Assembly (NCBI GenBank): GCA_021521415.1
Contig: JAIQDT010004244.1
Coordinates: 114,687 to 178,686, forward strand
Origin: Bidens hawaiensis
Lineage: Eukaryota; Streptophyta; Magnoliopsida; Asterales; Asteraceae
DNA: 64,000 nt
Reading direction: 5' to 3'
The notes below the pieces were generated by a model. That model did no database searches. It was not told where the DNA came from and saw only the letters and a program-made list of their open reading frames with translations. A program made the translations under genes and the position numbers. Positions 1-11,240 of this stretch are shown one piece after another; the first letter of the stretch is position 1, and every line of letters starts with the position of its first letter.

Positions 1-1212
1 CTAATTTTGAACCAAAATCCAAACAATCACAGAAACAAAAATATTGGTTTTCAATCTGAAATCAAAATTAAGGAAAGATTGAATCATTTAATTAATATCT
101 TCAAACCGAAATCCAAAACTTTGTTACTGATCATTAATACACAACATCACCAAATTCGAAGTTTTCCGATCCAAGAAGCACGGAATAAAGACAGCAAACA
201 CATCCTTGTGACGAAAATTCAGCAGCGAAATCATAACGTCAGAAAGTAAATTTTAGAATCAGTCATTCGCAATTGTTGAAATTATAAAACTATTTTAGAG
301 AAACGTCTGTACCACTTCTCTAATGACAAGAAAATCATAACAGAAATCAAAATGAAATCCAAAATTTATGAAATTCGAAACATAAATTTAAATGAAATAA
401 AAAAAAATTGAAACCACCAAATATAACCGTCAAACGACGGAAGATGTGGAGATTCTTTTGAATTGGGATGCTCATCGAAAATTTGATATTAACATTTTAT
501 GGTCAAAGCTTATCCAAATGATTACTAACATTAATTATTAATTTTAAAATAATCTCATAAGTTTCAAAAGCCTATAAAGGCTAAATTATTATTATTTTTT
601 AAATAGGGTTTTAACCTTACACTAGTGATCAATATTTTAACTTAATAAATAATTTTAATTTATTTATTTATGTTGGAAGGGAAGATAACTGATCTTCCGC
701 TAAATGAGGATAATGGAATTCACATGATCTTTGAAATGGTAATTCATACAATAAAACCATTAGTTAAAAGGTAACTCATACCTCAGCAAATTAAATAATA
801 CAAACACGCATATATGCATCATATCATATATTAAACAACTTATCCAAAATGTACAAATTATATTGCCTACAAACAACATATTCATGTACATATGCAATTA
901 TCTAGAATGATTATACAATATTTTTCATAAACCTTGCATATGCAATCTTTCCCATCAACATTTACGGGTGTGGTTAATAAATCATCCATATAGCATCATA
1001 ATATGCTAAATAACAAGAAGTGCTAGGTAACACCCACAAGTAATCTAAACGCATTGATACTGAAACACTAGTAAAATAATATCCAACTGCTGATATCAAA
1101 TACTTCCCATCATAACTAATATTCAGAAGATAATCAAATATGTTCCACATAAAGATATATGGTTGGGCGACTTTTAATTCATTTTTATTCATACCCAGAA
1201 AACATATACGTA

Positions 1213-1214
<2 letters not shown>
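1..1214. other. AT-rich intergenic DNA, no gene seen
   Basis: This stretch is AT-rich with only short open frames lacking any recognisable domain, codon bias or splice context. I see no terminal repeats or target-site duplications. It is the left flank of the large retrotransposon that starts at 1278. Confidence 0.6.

Positions 1215-1277
<63 letters not shown>
1215..1277. repeat. (TA)n microsatellite, target of element A
   Basis: About 31 uninterrupted AT/TA dinucleotides. Element A begins directly after it, and more TA repeats follow the far end of A at 26616-26626, so A inserted into this microsatellite and split it. Confidence 0.9.
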
Positions 1278-1281
<4 letters not shown>

Positions 1282-1869
1282 AGGGCTCGGATTTTCGGTA
1301 TCCTAAGCAAACATTATGTTTAGGATAACTTCAGGATATGGTATCCTCCAAGGTAACATGTATCCTAAATATATTGTATAATTAATTTATTGTCCGCTGT
1401 CTTTCTTTGTTTACCAGGTCAAGAGACTAATCAAGATCGGACTTGCTGTTAATAGGACGTGGCCAAAAAGGAAAACGTGCTTAATGGGGGAATTAACGGC
1501 TAATTGGATTTAGTCTTTTATTTCCTAAATTATAGGCATTATTGTTAGCTTCTTTTTGTTATAAATAGAGCAACACTCAGATCACAACACACACACACAC
1601 ACACTTAGCACATGAGACTTAATAGTACTCGCACACTGTAATCACGATCTAGTTTGAGCTCCACTACTTGTAATCGATTTCGTTATTAATAAACTGGTGG
1701 TGATAGTTTTCATCATCCGGGTTTTTTTTCTTGTTATCCTTAGGATAACGGATTTTTTCCTCGCAACAAATCTCCGTGTTCTAGCATTTTCACATTCATT
1801 TAAGCAAGCACCTAGTCCCATTTACTAATTTGGTTACAAAATCACCTTTATTAATTTTTGACCAAAACA
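1278..1869 (+). repeat. Element A 5' LTR
   Basis: 592 bp, TG...CA ends. It contains a TATAAATAG box at 1560-1568 and a short CA run just downstream, as expected of a U3 promoter with R after it. Related copies lie at 26037-26615 and 42853-43425. The right LTR lacks 8 bp near its start and has several other indels, so the two have diverged. Confidence 0.92.
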
Positions 1870-1890
1870 ATTTGGCGCCCACCGTGGGCT
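1870..1890 (+). promoter_or_regulatory. Primer binding site of element A
   Basis: TTTGGCGCCCACCGTGGGC lies directly after the LTR. The TGGCGCC start is typical of plant Ty3/gypsy primer binding sites. The same box occurs at 43427 and, inverted, at 11222-11240. I do not assign the tRNA. Confidence 0.8.
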
Positions 1891-1944
1891 AACGGTGCTA
1901 TAATCCTTCAAAATCGTTTATTTCATCACCTTCATCCCTTCATT

Positions 1945-2069
1945 ATGGCCTCACAACCAAAAACCAATTCTGTTTTTTCTCTGATGGTCACCACTGCTTC
2001 AAGTGCCAACCCTGGACCTCCACCAGTTCCGAAGAAGAACACACAGCCTAGAGGAGAACTTCCACCATA
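1945..2069 (+). pseudogene. gag: Element A gag, N-terminal part
   Basis: The ATG at 1945 starts a frame beginning MASQPKTNSVF, the same start as gag of the truncated sister copy at 43511 (MALQPKTSSVF) and similar to gag of B (MASQGKAIP). The frame is cut after about 42 codons by element B. The gag sequence resumes at 11848 after the CCAGG duplication. The N-terminus is proline-rich and has no recognised domain. Confidence 0.8.
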
Positions 2070-2074
2070 CCAGG
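2070..2074. repeat. Target-site duplication of element B, left copy
   Basis: CCAGG here and at 11843-11847 flanks B exactly. It marks the insertion point within A gag. Confidence 0.95.
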
Positions 2075-2676
2075 TGTTTTGGTTAAAAATCGGTCTAAGG
2101 ATCAATGAACCAAATTTGTAAGTGAGGATTGGTGCTAGTATGGATTAATGTGATGAAAGTAACAGTTACAAACGATGAACACAGAGATTTATACGAGGAA
2201 AAGCCCTTGGTAACTAGTATCCCGCCGGCACAAAAACCTTGGGTAGTGAAAACTATCACTACCAATTATATTAAGCTTAAAAAGGTTACAAATGGTGGAA
2301 TACTAGCTGATCGTGAGTACAAGTGTTTACTATGAACTCTCAATGCTAAAGTGTTGTGTGTTAATCAGCTAGTATTCGATATTTATATACAAGTAAGTAT
2401 AACGGCTAGTAACTAATTATGCTATAATCTCGGCCACGTTTGTTTACTTCTTCAACTTGAACGTTTCAGGAGCGTGGACGAGAAGGGAAGACTGGGTAAA
2501 ATACTTCGTCCGTAATAATAGGAATTCTGGTAAGCATGTGTTATACCTGCAAAAAATAGATTAGAATATAACTGAAATTGACTGTTGAGGATCCTTGAAC
2601 CACTGAGGATCCTTAGTTCTGCTAACAGTTGCCAACGATACTTGAATTTTGAGGATCAAAGATCCTGGTCCCAACA
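2075..2676 (-). repeat. Element B 3' LTR (left copy)
   Basis: 602 bp, same length as 11241-11842. By eye the two differ at about 14 positions, with no indel noticed. The purine-rich tract on the - strand immediately inside it (2677-2692, TTTGGGGGCAAT) is the expected PPT. Confidence 0.93.
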
Positions 2677-2692
2677 ATTGCCCCCAAACATG
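2677..2692 (-). promoter_or_regulatory. Polypurine tract of element B
   Basis: The - strand reads TGTTTGGGGGCAAT directly before the LTR, in the position where plus-strand DNA synthesis is primed. Confidence 0.75.
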
Positions 2693-2879
2693 ATAGGTTT
2701 GAAAGGGGAACAGCTGTCATGTTTATCCCGAGAAGAGTGCACCGTAACCGTCGATTAAAAGTGGATGTGACCGTCGCCTGCCATCAAATAATTGCTCCCT
2801 ACTTAATAGGCTCAAACCCTTATATCTTCCTTCTTCATCGGATTATAAGCATAGTTCCGGCATAACCACCAGGTATCCT

Positions 2880-4309
2880 CCTTTCTTTTTTCTATTATCT
2901 CCTATATCTTTCTCGGCCTCTCGTATCCGTTTCCCGACCTTACAACTACCTTCTTTTCCTTCACCGGTCTTAGCTTTATTGAAGCTATGCCGATGATGTG
3001 GAGGACTTTGCATACCTTCGAGAGACTGATTGCAGAGCAGGATCTCGACTTCAATCTTCCAGCCTTTTCTTACTTGTACAGCCTCGTAACTCATTATTCT
3101 AGCAGATTTCTCTTCAAGAGTAAACCCTTCCAGCCTTTGCCAATCAACAAGACTACTCATAACGACCAAAGTTGGAAGAACCAGTTCTTTTTCGTTTAAA
3201 GAGATAGTATCCCCAAAGGGAATTCCTTACCGTCTCGTTGGATCCTGAAGGGTAGGATAGTGGAACCAGAGGATAGGTGATGCTTGTTCTACTAATTGGC
3301 TAACTGTGGGTTAGTTGTTTTTTGTGCAGTATCCAATTTTTCTTATCTTTCCGCTGACCTGGAAGGTATTGAAAAGGCAAATGTGTTCCTGTCTCTGGAT
3401 CCTTTTGATAGGACCTTCAAAGCTATCATTGAAGAAGCAGAGGATTCAGACAAGAAGACCTCCAGCTCCTCGGAAACAATGTCAAGTAAGTTAGAATCCA
3501 TCATTTAATTGTAAATTTACTAAATAAGAAAAGATAACAGATAATAACTTATCTTTTTTCGGGCAGGTGCACAGAAGTCCTCATCTAAGCCGTCCAAAAA
3601 CTTGTTGGGTCAGTTCCAGTTGGAGGATGTTGATAGCCTCATCTCTTCTCGCTCCTCTGAGAAGAAGCCCATGAAGAGCTCTATCCTCGCGCTGCCAAAG
3701 ACCATGACCACCCATTCCAAGGCCAGCATGAAAAGGAAAAGAGATCCTGACGTGGAGATCCACAGTGCCCAGGATGTGTTTGATCAGCTTTCGGAGGTAA
3801 GGACCCTTTATCTATAGGTACAGGTAGTTTGACTACTTTATTAATTCTCCTTCTTTCTTTAGGCCGTGGACAGCTTCAAGAGCCTATATGATGAGAATGT
3901 TGCCAACACGGAAAGGGAACTGGCCAAATACCGCGTTGGCATCAACCTGAAAGATAAGCTCAACACAGCACTTTAGGCAGAGAAGGAGGTGTTGGAGAAC
4001 AAGCTGGCCCTCGTGGATATCCGGGCTCAAGAGCAGGTGGTTGAGGTCACAGAGCAAGCCAAGGTATGGGCCGGTAAAGCGGTGCTCACAGCCAGAATCA
4101 AGATGGCTGCCGAATCTGAAGATCCCAATTTCGACAGGTCCATATGGAATGTGGCTATGTGGGAGAAGGCCTTGGCTGCTTTCGGTGAAGAGAGTGAGGA
4201 TGCAGGGGCTGAGAGAAGGATCGAGGATGCTGGGACGAGCGGGATCAAGGATGACGCATTGGGGGTCAAGGAGGCGGGTGATGGTGAAGGTGATGTGGCT
4301 AAGGAGTAG
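2880..4309 (+). pseudogene. Decayed antisense gene of element B (Transposase_28-like plus coiled coil)
   Basis: It runs opposite to B gag-pol. Exon 1 ends at 3251 (donor before GTAGGATA) and holds a domain aligning with the antisense genes of A and C, including an MPMMWRTL segment and a W..QFFFV end. Likely exon 2 is 3330-3485, exon 3 is 3567-3796 and exon 4 is 3863-4309, each bordered by AG and GT with pyrimidine-rich acceptors. Exon 4 encodes a charged heptad-like coiled coil. A stop after FFFV at 3197-3199 and a TAG at 3973-3975 break it, and the N-terminus seen in A is missing or eroded. The function is unknown. The family label is from pattern recognition. Confidence 0.7.
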
Positions 4310-4744
4310 CTGGTGCAATGGGCGATGATGGATATGAAGACAAGGTCGGAGCCCATTTTTTATGATGTTTTAATGGTTTTTGTTTATGGTTTGTATGGAC
4401 AATGGTAGTGGCAATCCTTAGGATCTGTGATCCATAAGACAATTTTCAAAGGTGGTTAGGGTGGAGGGATCCTTAGCTTTATGGGGATGAAGCCTTAACC
4501 GCCTTTATCTTTTAAATTTCTGCATGAACTTTGACGTAGTTTGATTCGGGTGGATGGTCCACGTTTTGCTGGTGAAGCCCGGATCGCCTTTTTATCTTGC
4601 ATATTATAATATAATTCTTTTGATTTCTGCTTTATAACCTGTGTCACTAGGATAGAGGATTCTCAATCCTTAGAACTTTTTCCTGGCAAAACAAATCATC
4701 AAAAGAGGATATAATTGTTAGAAAAGCTGGATTAAATTCCAACT

Positions 4745-4880
4745 ATCTTGGGGACAAGCCCAACAAATCGCGGGGACAAGCCCAATAAAACGTGGGTACA
4801 AGCCCAATAAATACGAGCGACGAGCCGATCCTTGGCGTTGGCCCAATTGTACGCGGTGACGAGCCTAACTCGGCGTTGAC
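4745..4880 (-). repeat. Minisatellite in the spacer of element B
   Basis: Three to four copies of a unit of about 22 bp containing GGGACAAGCCCAATAAA, then diverged copies with GACGAGCC. It lies between the integrase and the 3' end of the antisense gene. In element-sense orientation the core GGGCTTGTCCCC resembles the repeat of A at 19593-19669. Confidence 0.75.
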
Positions 4881-5311
4881 CTTAACTTGTGTATATGGTA
4901 CGTCTACCATTTAATTCGTAAGATCCAAGATATAATTTTTAGCCATGAAATTGTCAGCCACGTTTAGTGCACTGGTCCCACAGCCTCCAATTATACTCGG
5001 ATAATCGTGCGCTCCAGGCGAGGGTGTAGAAACCCTAATTCGGGAGATAAGGTGAAGACCTTATAAACCTGGCGACAAGGCCGATTAAACTTAGGAGAGA
5101 GATGGCCAACCCGTTTTTTCCACTTGAGGGCCCTATTGCTCGGTATTTCTGCAACTTGACACATTTGACAAAACAAGAATATAATGTGAAAATATAAACA
5201 TAAAGTAATATTTTACCAAGTATCGGACTGGAGCAATTGATTAGGATCCAGGATCCTGATCAACAAAAATATTTTTTTAGATGGATTGCATTCCAAGCCC
5301 TTGGGAGCATG

Positions 5312-6226
5312 TCACCTTGCATATTCATTAAACGATATGCCCCCCTTTCTTGCTTCGGCTTCAATCAGATAAGGACCCTCCCATTTGGGTGCCAGCTTCC
5401 CGTCGGCGGGATTAGTTGTGTTTTGGAACGCCTTTCGAAGGACTAAGTCTCCAACTTCAAATCTTCTAATTCTGATATTCTTGTTGCATGTGCCAGCCAT
5501 ATTTTGTTGGTAGGCTACCATCCTAAATCTTGCTTGATCTCTGAGTTCTTCCACAGTATCTAGATCTTGGACAAAATTCTCGTCATTTGTCTGAGGATCA
5601 CGGATGCTTGTTCTGGGTGTTGGGTACACCATTTCAGTGGGGATCACTGCCTCAGCTCCAAAGACTAATGAGAACGGCGTCTGTCCCGTGGCATTCTTTG
5701 GATTTGTCCTATCTGCCCAGAGCACAAAGGGTAGTTCCTCAACCCATTTGCCTTTCTTTGCTCCAAGATTTTTCTTAAGGTTGTTGATGATGACTTTGTT
5801 GCTTGATTCTGCTTGGCCGTTTGCTTGTGGATGGACTGGTGTTAAAGTGATCATTTTGATTCCCCAACTATCACAAAAGTTAGTAGTTCTTTTCCCAATA
5901 AATTGGGAACCATTATCACAAATAATTTTAGAAGGAATTCCAAATCTAGTTATAATGTTATGTTTGATAAAGGATATAACTTCCTTTTCCCTAACTTGAG
6001 GGAAAGCCTCAGCTTCAATCCATTTAGAGAAATAGTCTGTCATTGCTAACATGAAGACTTTTCCTCCTGGAGCTGTGGGAAGTTTACCCACTATGTCCAT
6101 TCCCCATTTCATGAATGGCCACGAAGAGACAATAGGATATAAGGGTTCTGCCGGTTGATGGAGAATGTTGCCGTGCCTCTGACAAGCATCACACTTCCTG
6201 GAATATTCCATAGCATCCTTCTTCAT
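5312..6226 (-). pseudogene. Element B integrase
   Basis: Integrase inserts the retrotransposon cDNA into the chromosome. The frame of about 304 codons starts in the zinc-binding domain (SRKCDACQRH), continues through the catalytic core with D in WGMDIVG, D in CDNGSQF and the E of the ANGQAESSNK segment, and ends in a basic C-terminal region (GDLVLRKAF). The first histidines of the HHCC finger lie in the neighbouring frame near 6250-6310, so a frameshift separates it from RT-RNase H. A frame change also precedes the C-terminal end near 5330. Confidence 0.85.
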
Positions 6227-6249
6227 TGTAGGCCAGCAGTATCCGGTTC

Positions 6250-8535
6250 TTAGAATCCTTGAGAATAATGCTCTACCCCTTGTATGGTTGCCACAATCTC
6301 CTCATGGAAATCCTTCAGTACTTCTTGGATCTCGGATCCTTTGATGCATCTTAAATATGGGCATGCAAGGGATTTCTTATATAGCATATTATATACAATA
6401 GTATATTGTGATACCTTGGCCCTAAAAGCTTTGGGGTTCTCTTCTTTTGGGATTTCTCCATATTGAATATACTTCATTATTGGAAGGATCCAGGATGAAT
6501 GATCGAGTGAACGATCCTTAGGATCCGTGTCCTGACTCCCATCTATTTCCATTGCTTGGCATTCCTCAATTGCAGGGGATAGGGCATGGATGATAGGGAT
6601 TTTTATATTCTTCGGGAGCTTTAAAGCTGAAGCTAGGTTTGCTAAGGCGTCGGCCCCAGCATTTTCTTCTCTTGGTACCTGCGTAATTGTAAAATAATCG
6701 AAGGATCCTGCAAGATCCTTTACTAAATTTAAATATTTACTTAGTTTCTCACGTTTGACTACGTATGAGCCATTAAAGTGATTAGCAATTAATAATGAAT
6801 CTACAAATATTTGAAGATACCTGATTTTCATACCTTTGGCTAGTTGTATACCTGCGATAAGTGCCTCATAATCTGCCTCGTTGTTAGTGGCTTGGAATTC
6901 ACAAGCTATCGAATGAGGTAGTATGTCCCCCTGTGGCGATTTCAGTAGTACTCCCAATCCTGTTCCTTTGACATTTGAGGCTCCATCAGTGAAGAGTGTC
7001 CAAGGATCCTTGGTTTCTTCAAGCTGTTGAATTTCAAGATTGGCTTGTTCTTCTAAACCGCTACTGAAATCAGCCACAAAGTCCGCTAGTGCCTGTGACT
7101 TAATTGCATTCCTAGGCTCATATTTAATATCATATGCACTCAATTTTACAGCCCATTTGGCCATTCTACCCGACATTTCTGGTTTTCTAAGGACATTTTT
7201 TATGGGATAATTAGCTTTTACAACGATAGTATGAGTTTCGAAATAATGTCTTAACTTAGTTGAAGCCATAATTAGAGCAAGAATAAGTTTTTCTAGCTGA
7301 GAGTACCTGGATTCGGCATCGAGGAGACTTTTACTTACATAGTAAATTGGATGTTGATTACCTTCGTGATCTTTTACCAAGATCGTGCTCAAGGCAGTGA
7401 GGGTGACTGCTAGATAGAGGATCAATGATTCTCCATCAATAGGTTTCATCAAAGCGGGGGCTGAGGATAAATAATCCTTCAGAGCGGTGAGAACAGCTTC
7501 ATGTTTCTCCGTCCACTCGAATTTTTTGTTTTTCCTCAGGATGTCATAAAAATCTTTACATCTTTCCGAGGATTTTGATATGAACCTGTTAAGTGCTGCC
7601 ACCCTTCTTGTTAATCTTTGTACCTCTTTGACGTTTGTTGGAGACTTGAGATTTAAGATGGCTTGGATTTGCTCTGGACTGGCCTCTATCCCCCTTTTGG
7701 TTACCAAATAGCCTAGGAATTTTCCGGCTTTGACACCAAATACACATTTAGCAGGATTTATCTTCATGTTGTATTTGTCGAGGATGTCAAATGCTACTTC
7801 CAGATCCTTAAGGTGATCATCTGCCTTCTTTGATTTCACCACCATTTCATCGATGTAGACTTCCATGGTATCTCCCAACTGTTCCTTGAACATCATATTG
7901 ACTAGTCTTTGATATGTAGCACCTGCATTTCTAAGACCAAACGGCATAGCAATATAACAATATATGCCCGTAGGGGTTATAAACGCTGTATCCTCTTGAT
8001 CAGATGGTTCATTCTGGATTTGTTGAAATCCTGAGGAAGCATCCATAAAGGTCAACATTTCATGCCCTGCGGTAGCATCCACCATGGAGTCAATGTGGGG
8101 AAGAGGGAAAGGATCCTTGGGACATACCTTATTTAAGTCAGTAAAATCGACACATACCCTCCACTTTCCATTTTTCTTTTGAACTACAACCACATTGGCT
8201 AACCATTTTGGATATTTTACTTCTCTAATCATACCTGCCTTTAGTAGTTTCTGTACCTCTTCTTGGATGATCGCATTTCTTTCTTGGGTAAATTTCCTTC
8301 TTTTTTGATGAATAGGCCTGAAAGAAGGATCAATTCCAAGTTTATGTGTTATAACATATTTAGAAATACCTGTCATATCTTCGTGCTTCCATGCAAAGGT
8401 TGACTTTCTTCGTTGTAAGGAGGATATAATATCCTTCTCAATGGACTCTTTTATTTCTACACCTTTTAGGACTTTACCATCAGGATCCTTAGGATGCAAG
8501 ACCACTTCCTTAGAGTCTTGTTCCCTAGTCTCCAT
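6250..8535 (-). pseudogene. Element B reverse transcriptase and RNase H
   Basis: A 761-codon open frame. The RT part contains CVDFTDLNKVCPKD, a PFGLRNAGATYQR segment and the active-site box. The box reads YIDE at 7846-7857 instead of YxDD, changing the second catalytic aspartate to glutamate (codon 7846-7848). The A copy has YIDD, so this is a private change that should cripple polymerisation. RNase H follows with LFTDGASNVKG, NNEADYEAL and IFVDSLL. The frame is otherwise open, so this is a recently dead or trans-complemented copy. Confidence 0.9.
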
Positions 8536-8747
8536 GACATTTCTCCGTGTTTACTGTAATTGCTACGCTTCCCTCAACTTTTTGTAGACTTCATTGAGGA
8601 AGTGTAGCAATCCTTAGCATCTTGCTGATCACTTTCGATCTTCGCTATCCCCCATGGGGTAGATAGCTTCACGCATTGATGATAAGTGGAGGGGACCGCC
8701 TTCATCTTGTGTGTCCATGGCCTGCCAAGAGTAACATTGCAACAAGA

Positions 8748-9176
8748 CTAGGAATCGATAACACAAAATTTTTGAATAGAATTTACTCCCTCTATATATA
8801 TAGGTAGTTTGATGTCCCCTAATGTATTCTTCGTTTCCCCACTGAACCCTACAAGAACTGAGGATCGCGGGACAATTTCTGACTCCGGGATATTCATCCT
8901 TCGAAGTACTTCTAGTTGGATAATGTTAACTGAACTTCCTCCATCAATGAGTATCCTGCGTACATAATGGTTAGAAATAAATAAAGTAATGACTAAACCG
9001 TCATGATGAGGATCCTGAACATTGACTCGATCATCCTCATCAAAGGAGATAATTCTTTGCTCGGCTGTTGTAGAAGTCTTGATTGGCCTTTCACCATTCT
9101 CCAGTTTGCATTCTTTGGCGTACTTCTTTGCAGCCGAGTAAGAGGTTCCGCATATATCGGATCCTCCAAAGATCAA
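8748..9176 (-). pseudogene. Element B aspartic protease
   Basis: This is the retropepsin that cleaves the gag-pol polyprotein. The active-site motif is ILIDGGSSVNII, matched by ILVDGGSSINII in A. The downstream flap-like region (GFSGETKNTLGDIKLPIYIEG) is shared with A. The frame stops at 8748 where A continues as SLSCCNVILGRPW, so a frameshift or stop separates it from RT. Confidence 0.85.
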
Positions 9177-11158
9177 GTTGATAACTTGAGCGTCTGGGGG
9201 AGGTGGAGCAGCCTTTTCCGGAACTGGTTCAGGATCCTGGTTTCTGGGTTTTTTCTTCCGAACAGCTCCTTAAGGTGACCCTTGCTGAGAAGGTAGCTTA
9301 TCTCCTTTCTCAAGGCTATGCAATCTTCTGTGGCCGAAATCTTCGTGAAAGGCACACCATTTCGTTTTGTCTTTGGGGAGCGGTGCCTTCTCATTTTTTC
9401 TTGGCCATCTTGCTTTGTCGCCCAAGTTCCTAACAGCAAGCATCACTCCTCCCATATCTACGGAGAAGCAATAATCAGATATTCTTGGACAATCTTCATC
9501 GTCCTCCTCCTGTTCTACAGCATTGATCTTCTGGCCATTTGGTTTATTGTATGGCTTAGAGTTGCTGTTCCTAAAGTAGGATCCTTGTTTCTTGTCTTGA
9601 GATTCATTTTTCACCGGAGTGCTCAATTGATCTTGTATTCTTTGATCCTCCTCCAACCTAATGAATCTTAAAGCTCTGTTTCGGACTTCATCTAAGTTCC
9701 TGCAAGGGGTCATCACAAGATCTTGATAAAATGGATAGTCCTTTTGTAACCCCATTTTGAATGCCTCAACAGCTGTCGAGACAGCCAAATTTGGAATTTC
9801 CAAGGTCTCTCTTCCGAACCTTGTAAGGAACTGCCTAAGGGGTTCCCCACGAGGTTGGAGAACTCTATATAAATCACTAGTTAATTTTTCGAAAGATCTA
9901 CTGCATGAAAATTGACTATTAAATAGATTGATTAAATGAGAAAATGAGGTAATAGAATAAGGAGGAAGACTTAGCAGCCATTTAAGGGCGGATCCAGTGA
10001 GGGTTGAGCCAAAGCCCTTACACAAGCAAACCTCCTTCAATCTTTCTAGAATCGGGTTGATTTCTATTCTCTCACGATATATAAGGCCACATGTTCCTCA
10101 GGATCCATGGATCCATCGTATAGTTTCATACTAGGAGCAGTGAAGCGCTTTGGTATCTCGGCATCGCAAATCGGTGGAGCAAACCTGGATATGTTGTGGC
10201 TTCCTGCAGGTACTTCGGGAATAGGTTTGATGACTCCAGGCACACTCGATATCATATCCTTGAGCTTTTGTAGCTCACGGGCTACGGTTTGGTTGATCCC
10301 AGTATCCTGCATACTAGCATGGTTAGTGCCAAAAGACGGATTATCATAAATGTTACTTTTTACGTGATTAAAAGATCTAGCTCCATAGCTGCGTCCGGTA
10401 TATATTGTTTCGGCATCAGCAGATGGTCTAATAGGAGCAGTAGTTTGCATGGGTATGAAATCGCCTTCATGGACCTCCAATGGTCTGGATCGGGGTTCCT
10501 TCCCATAAGGATAGTAGGAGTCTGGATGCTGATGGATGATGGATTCTGTTTGAAAACCCAAGGATCCTGGTTGAAAGATTGAGGATCCTTGGAGCTGGTG
10601 GACGAAGGATCCTTGGTGAAATCCAGAGGGTCCGGATTAGAAGGCTGAGGATCCTTGCGAATGGTGATTGGAGGATCTCAAGGGTTGACCTAATGATCCT
10701 TGTTGAAGGATAGATGATCCTTGAGAGTACTGGTCAAAGTATTTCTTCGATAAGAGGTCCGAGGATCCTTGTTGAGGGTAAGAGGATGTTGGATACCTCT
10801 GGCCTAGGAAATCCGGAGTGCCAAAGTCAAGCATTTTCGGCATGATGGGGCTTGCGTCTTCAACAGTCTTTTTAGTTCTCCTAATTTCCTCGATCTCATG
10901 GAGGATCCTTTGGTTGGTCTTGTTCTGCTGCTCCATATAGCTCTTCATCTGTGAACACAAAACAGAAACATCATTGTTAGCAGTTACCGGTTGGGAGATG
11001 GTAGTGGATTTTGGTCCGGAGAAAACAGCAGTCTCCTTCTTCTGAGCAATAGTTATAGGCTTTTGTGGCTTCGTCGAACCGGGTAGCGGTGGCAAAGTCA
11101 TTTGAGCCGGGACACTCGAAGCAGTAGTTGTGGGAATAGCTTTTCCTTGAGAGGCCAT
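9173..11158 (-). pseudogene. gag: Element B gag, broken into several frames
   Basis: The start is the ATG at 11156-11158 (MASQGKAIP). The first frame runs to 10637, the next covers 10064-10561, then 9270-10040 and 9173-9439. The capsid-like retrotrans_gag region includes GFGSTLTGSALKWLLSLP and RQFLTRF. A zinc-knuckle-like CAFHEDFGH begins the C-terminal part, and a frameshift follows it. A serine/glutamine-rich stretch with repeated QGSS comes from recurrent AAGGATCCTT words around 10560-10780. At least three frame breaks make it a pseudogene. Confidence 0.85.
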
Positions 11159-11221
11159 TGAGTGAGTGAAAGTAAGGATCAAATAGAGGTAAGGGCTTTT
11201 GTGATTAAAGCACCAATGGCC

Positions 11222-11240
11222 CCACGGTGGGCGCCAAATT
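11222..11240 (-). promoter_or_regulatory. Primer binding site of element B
   Basis: On the - strand, AATTTGGCGCCCACCGTGGG follows the LTR end. It is the same primer site type as in element A. Confidence 0.8.

Noticed and set aside
7..249. 80-codon frame at the window start
   Set aside because: Starts at a non-ATG codon, Asn/Lys/Ile-rich from AT-rich DNA, no domain.
1870..1890. Possible tRNA gene because of the TGGCGCC block
   Set aside because: It is an LTR-adjacent primer binding site; no cloverleaf is formed around it.
3884..4318. 144-codon - strand frame over the B antisense gene
   Set aside because: Shadow of exon 4 of the antisense pseudogene; composition mirrors the coiled coil.
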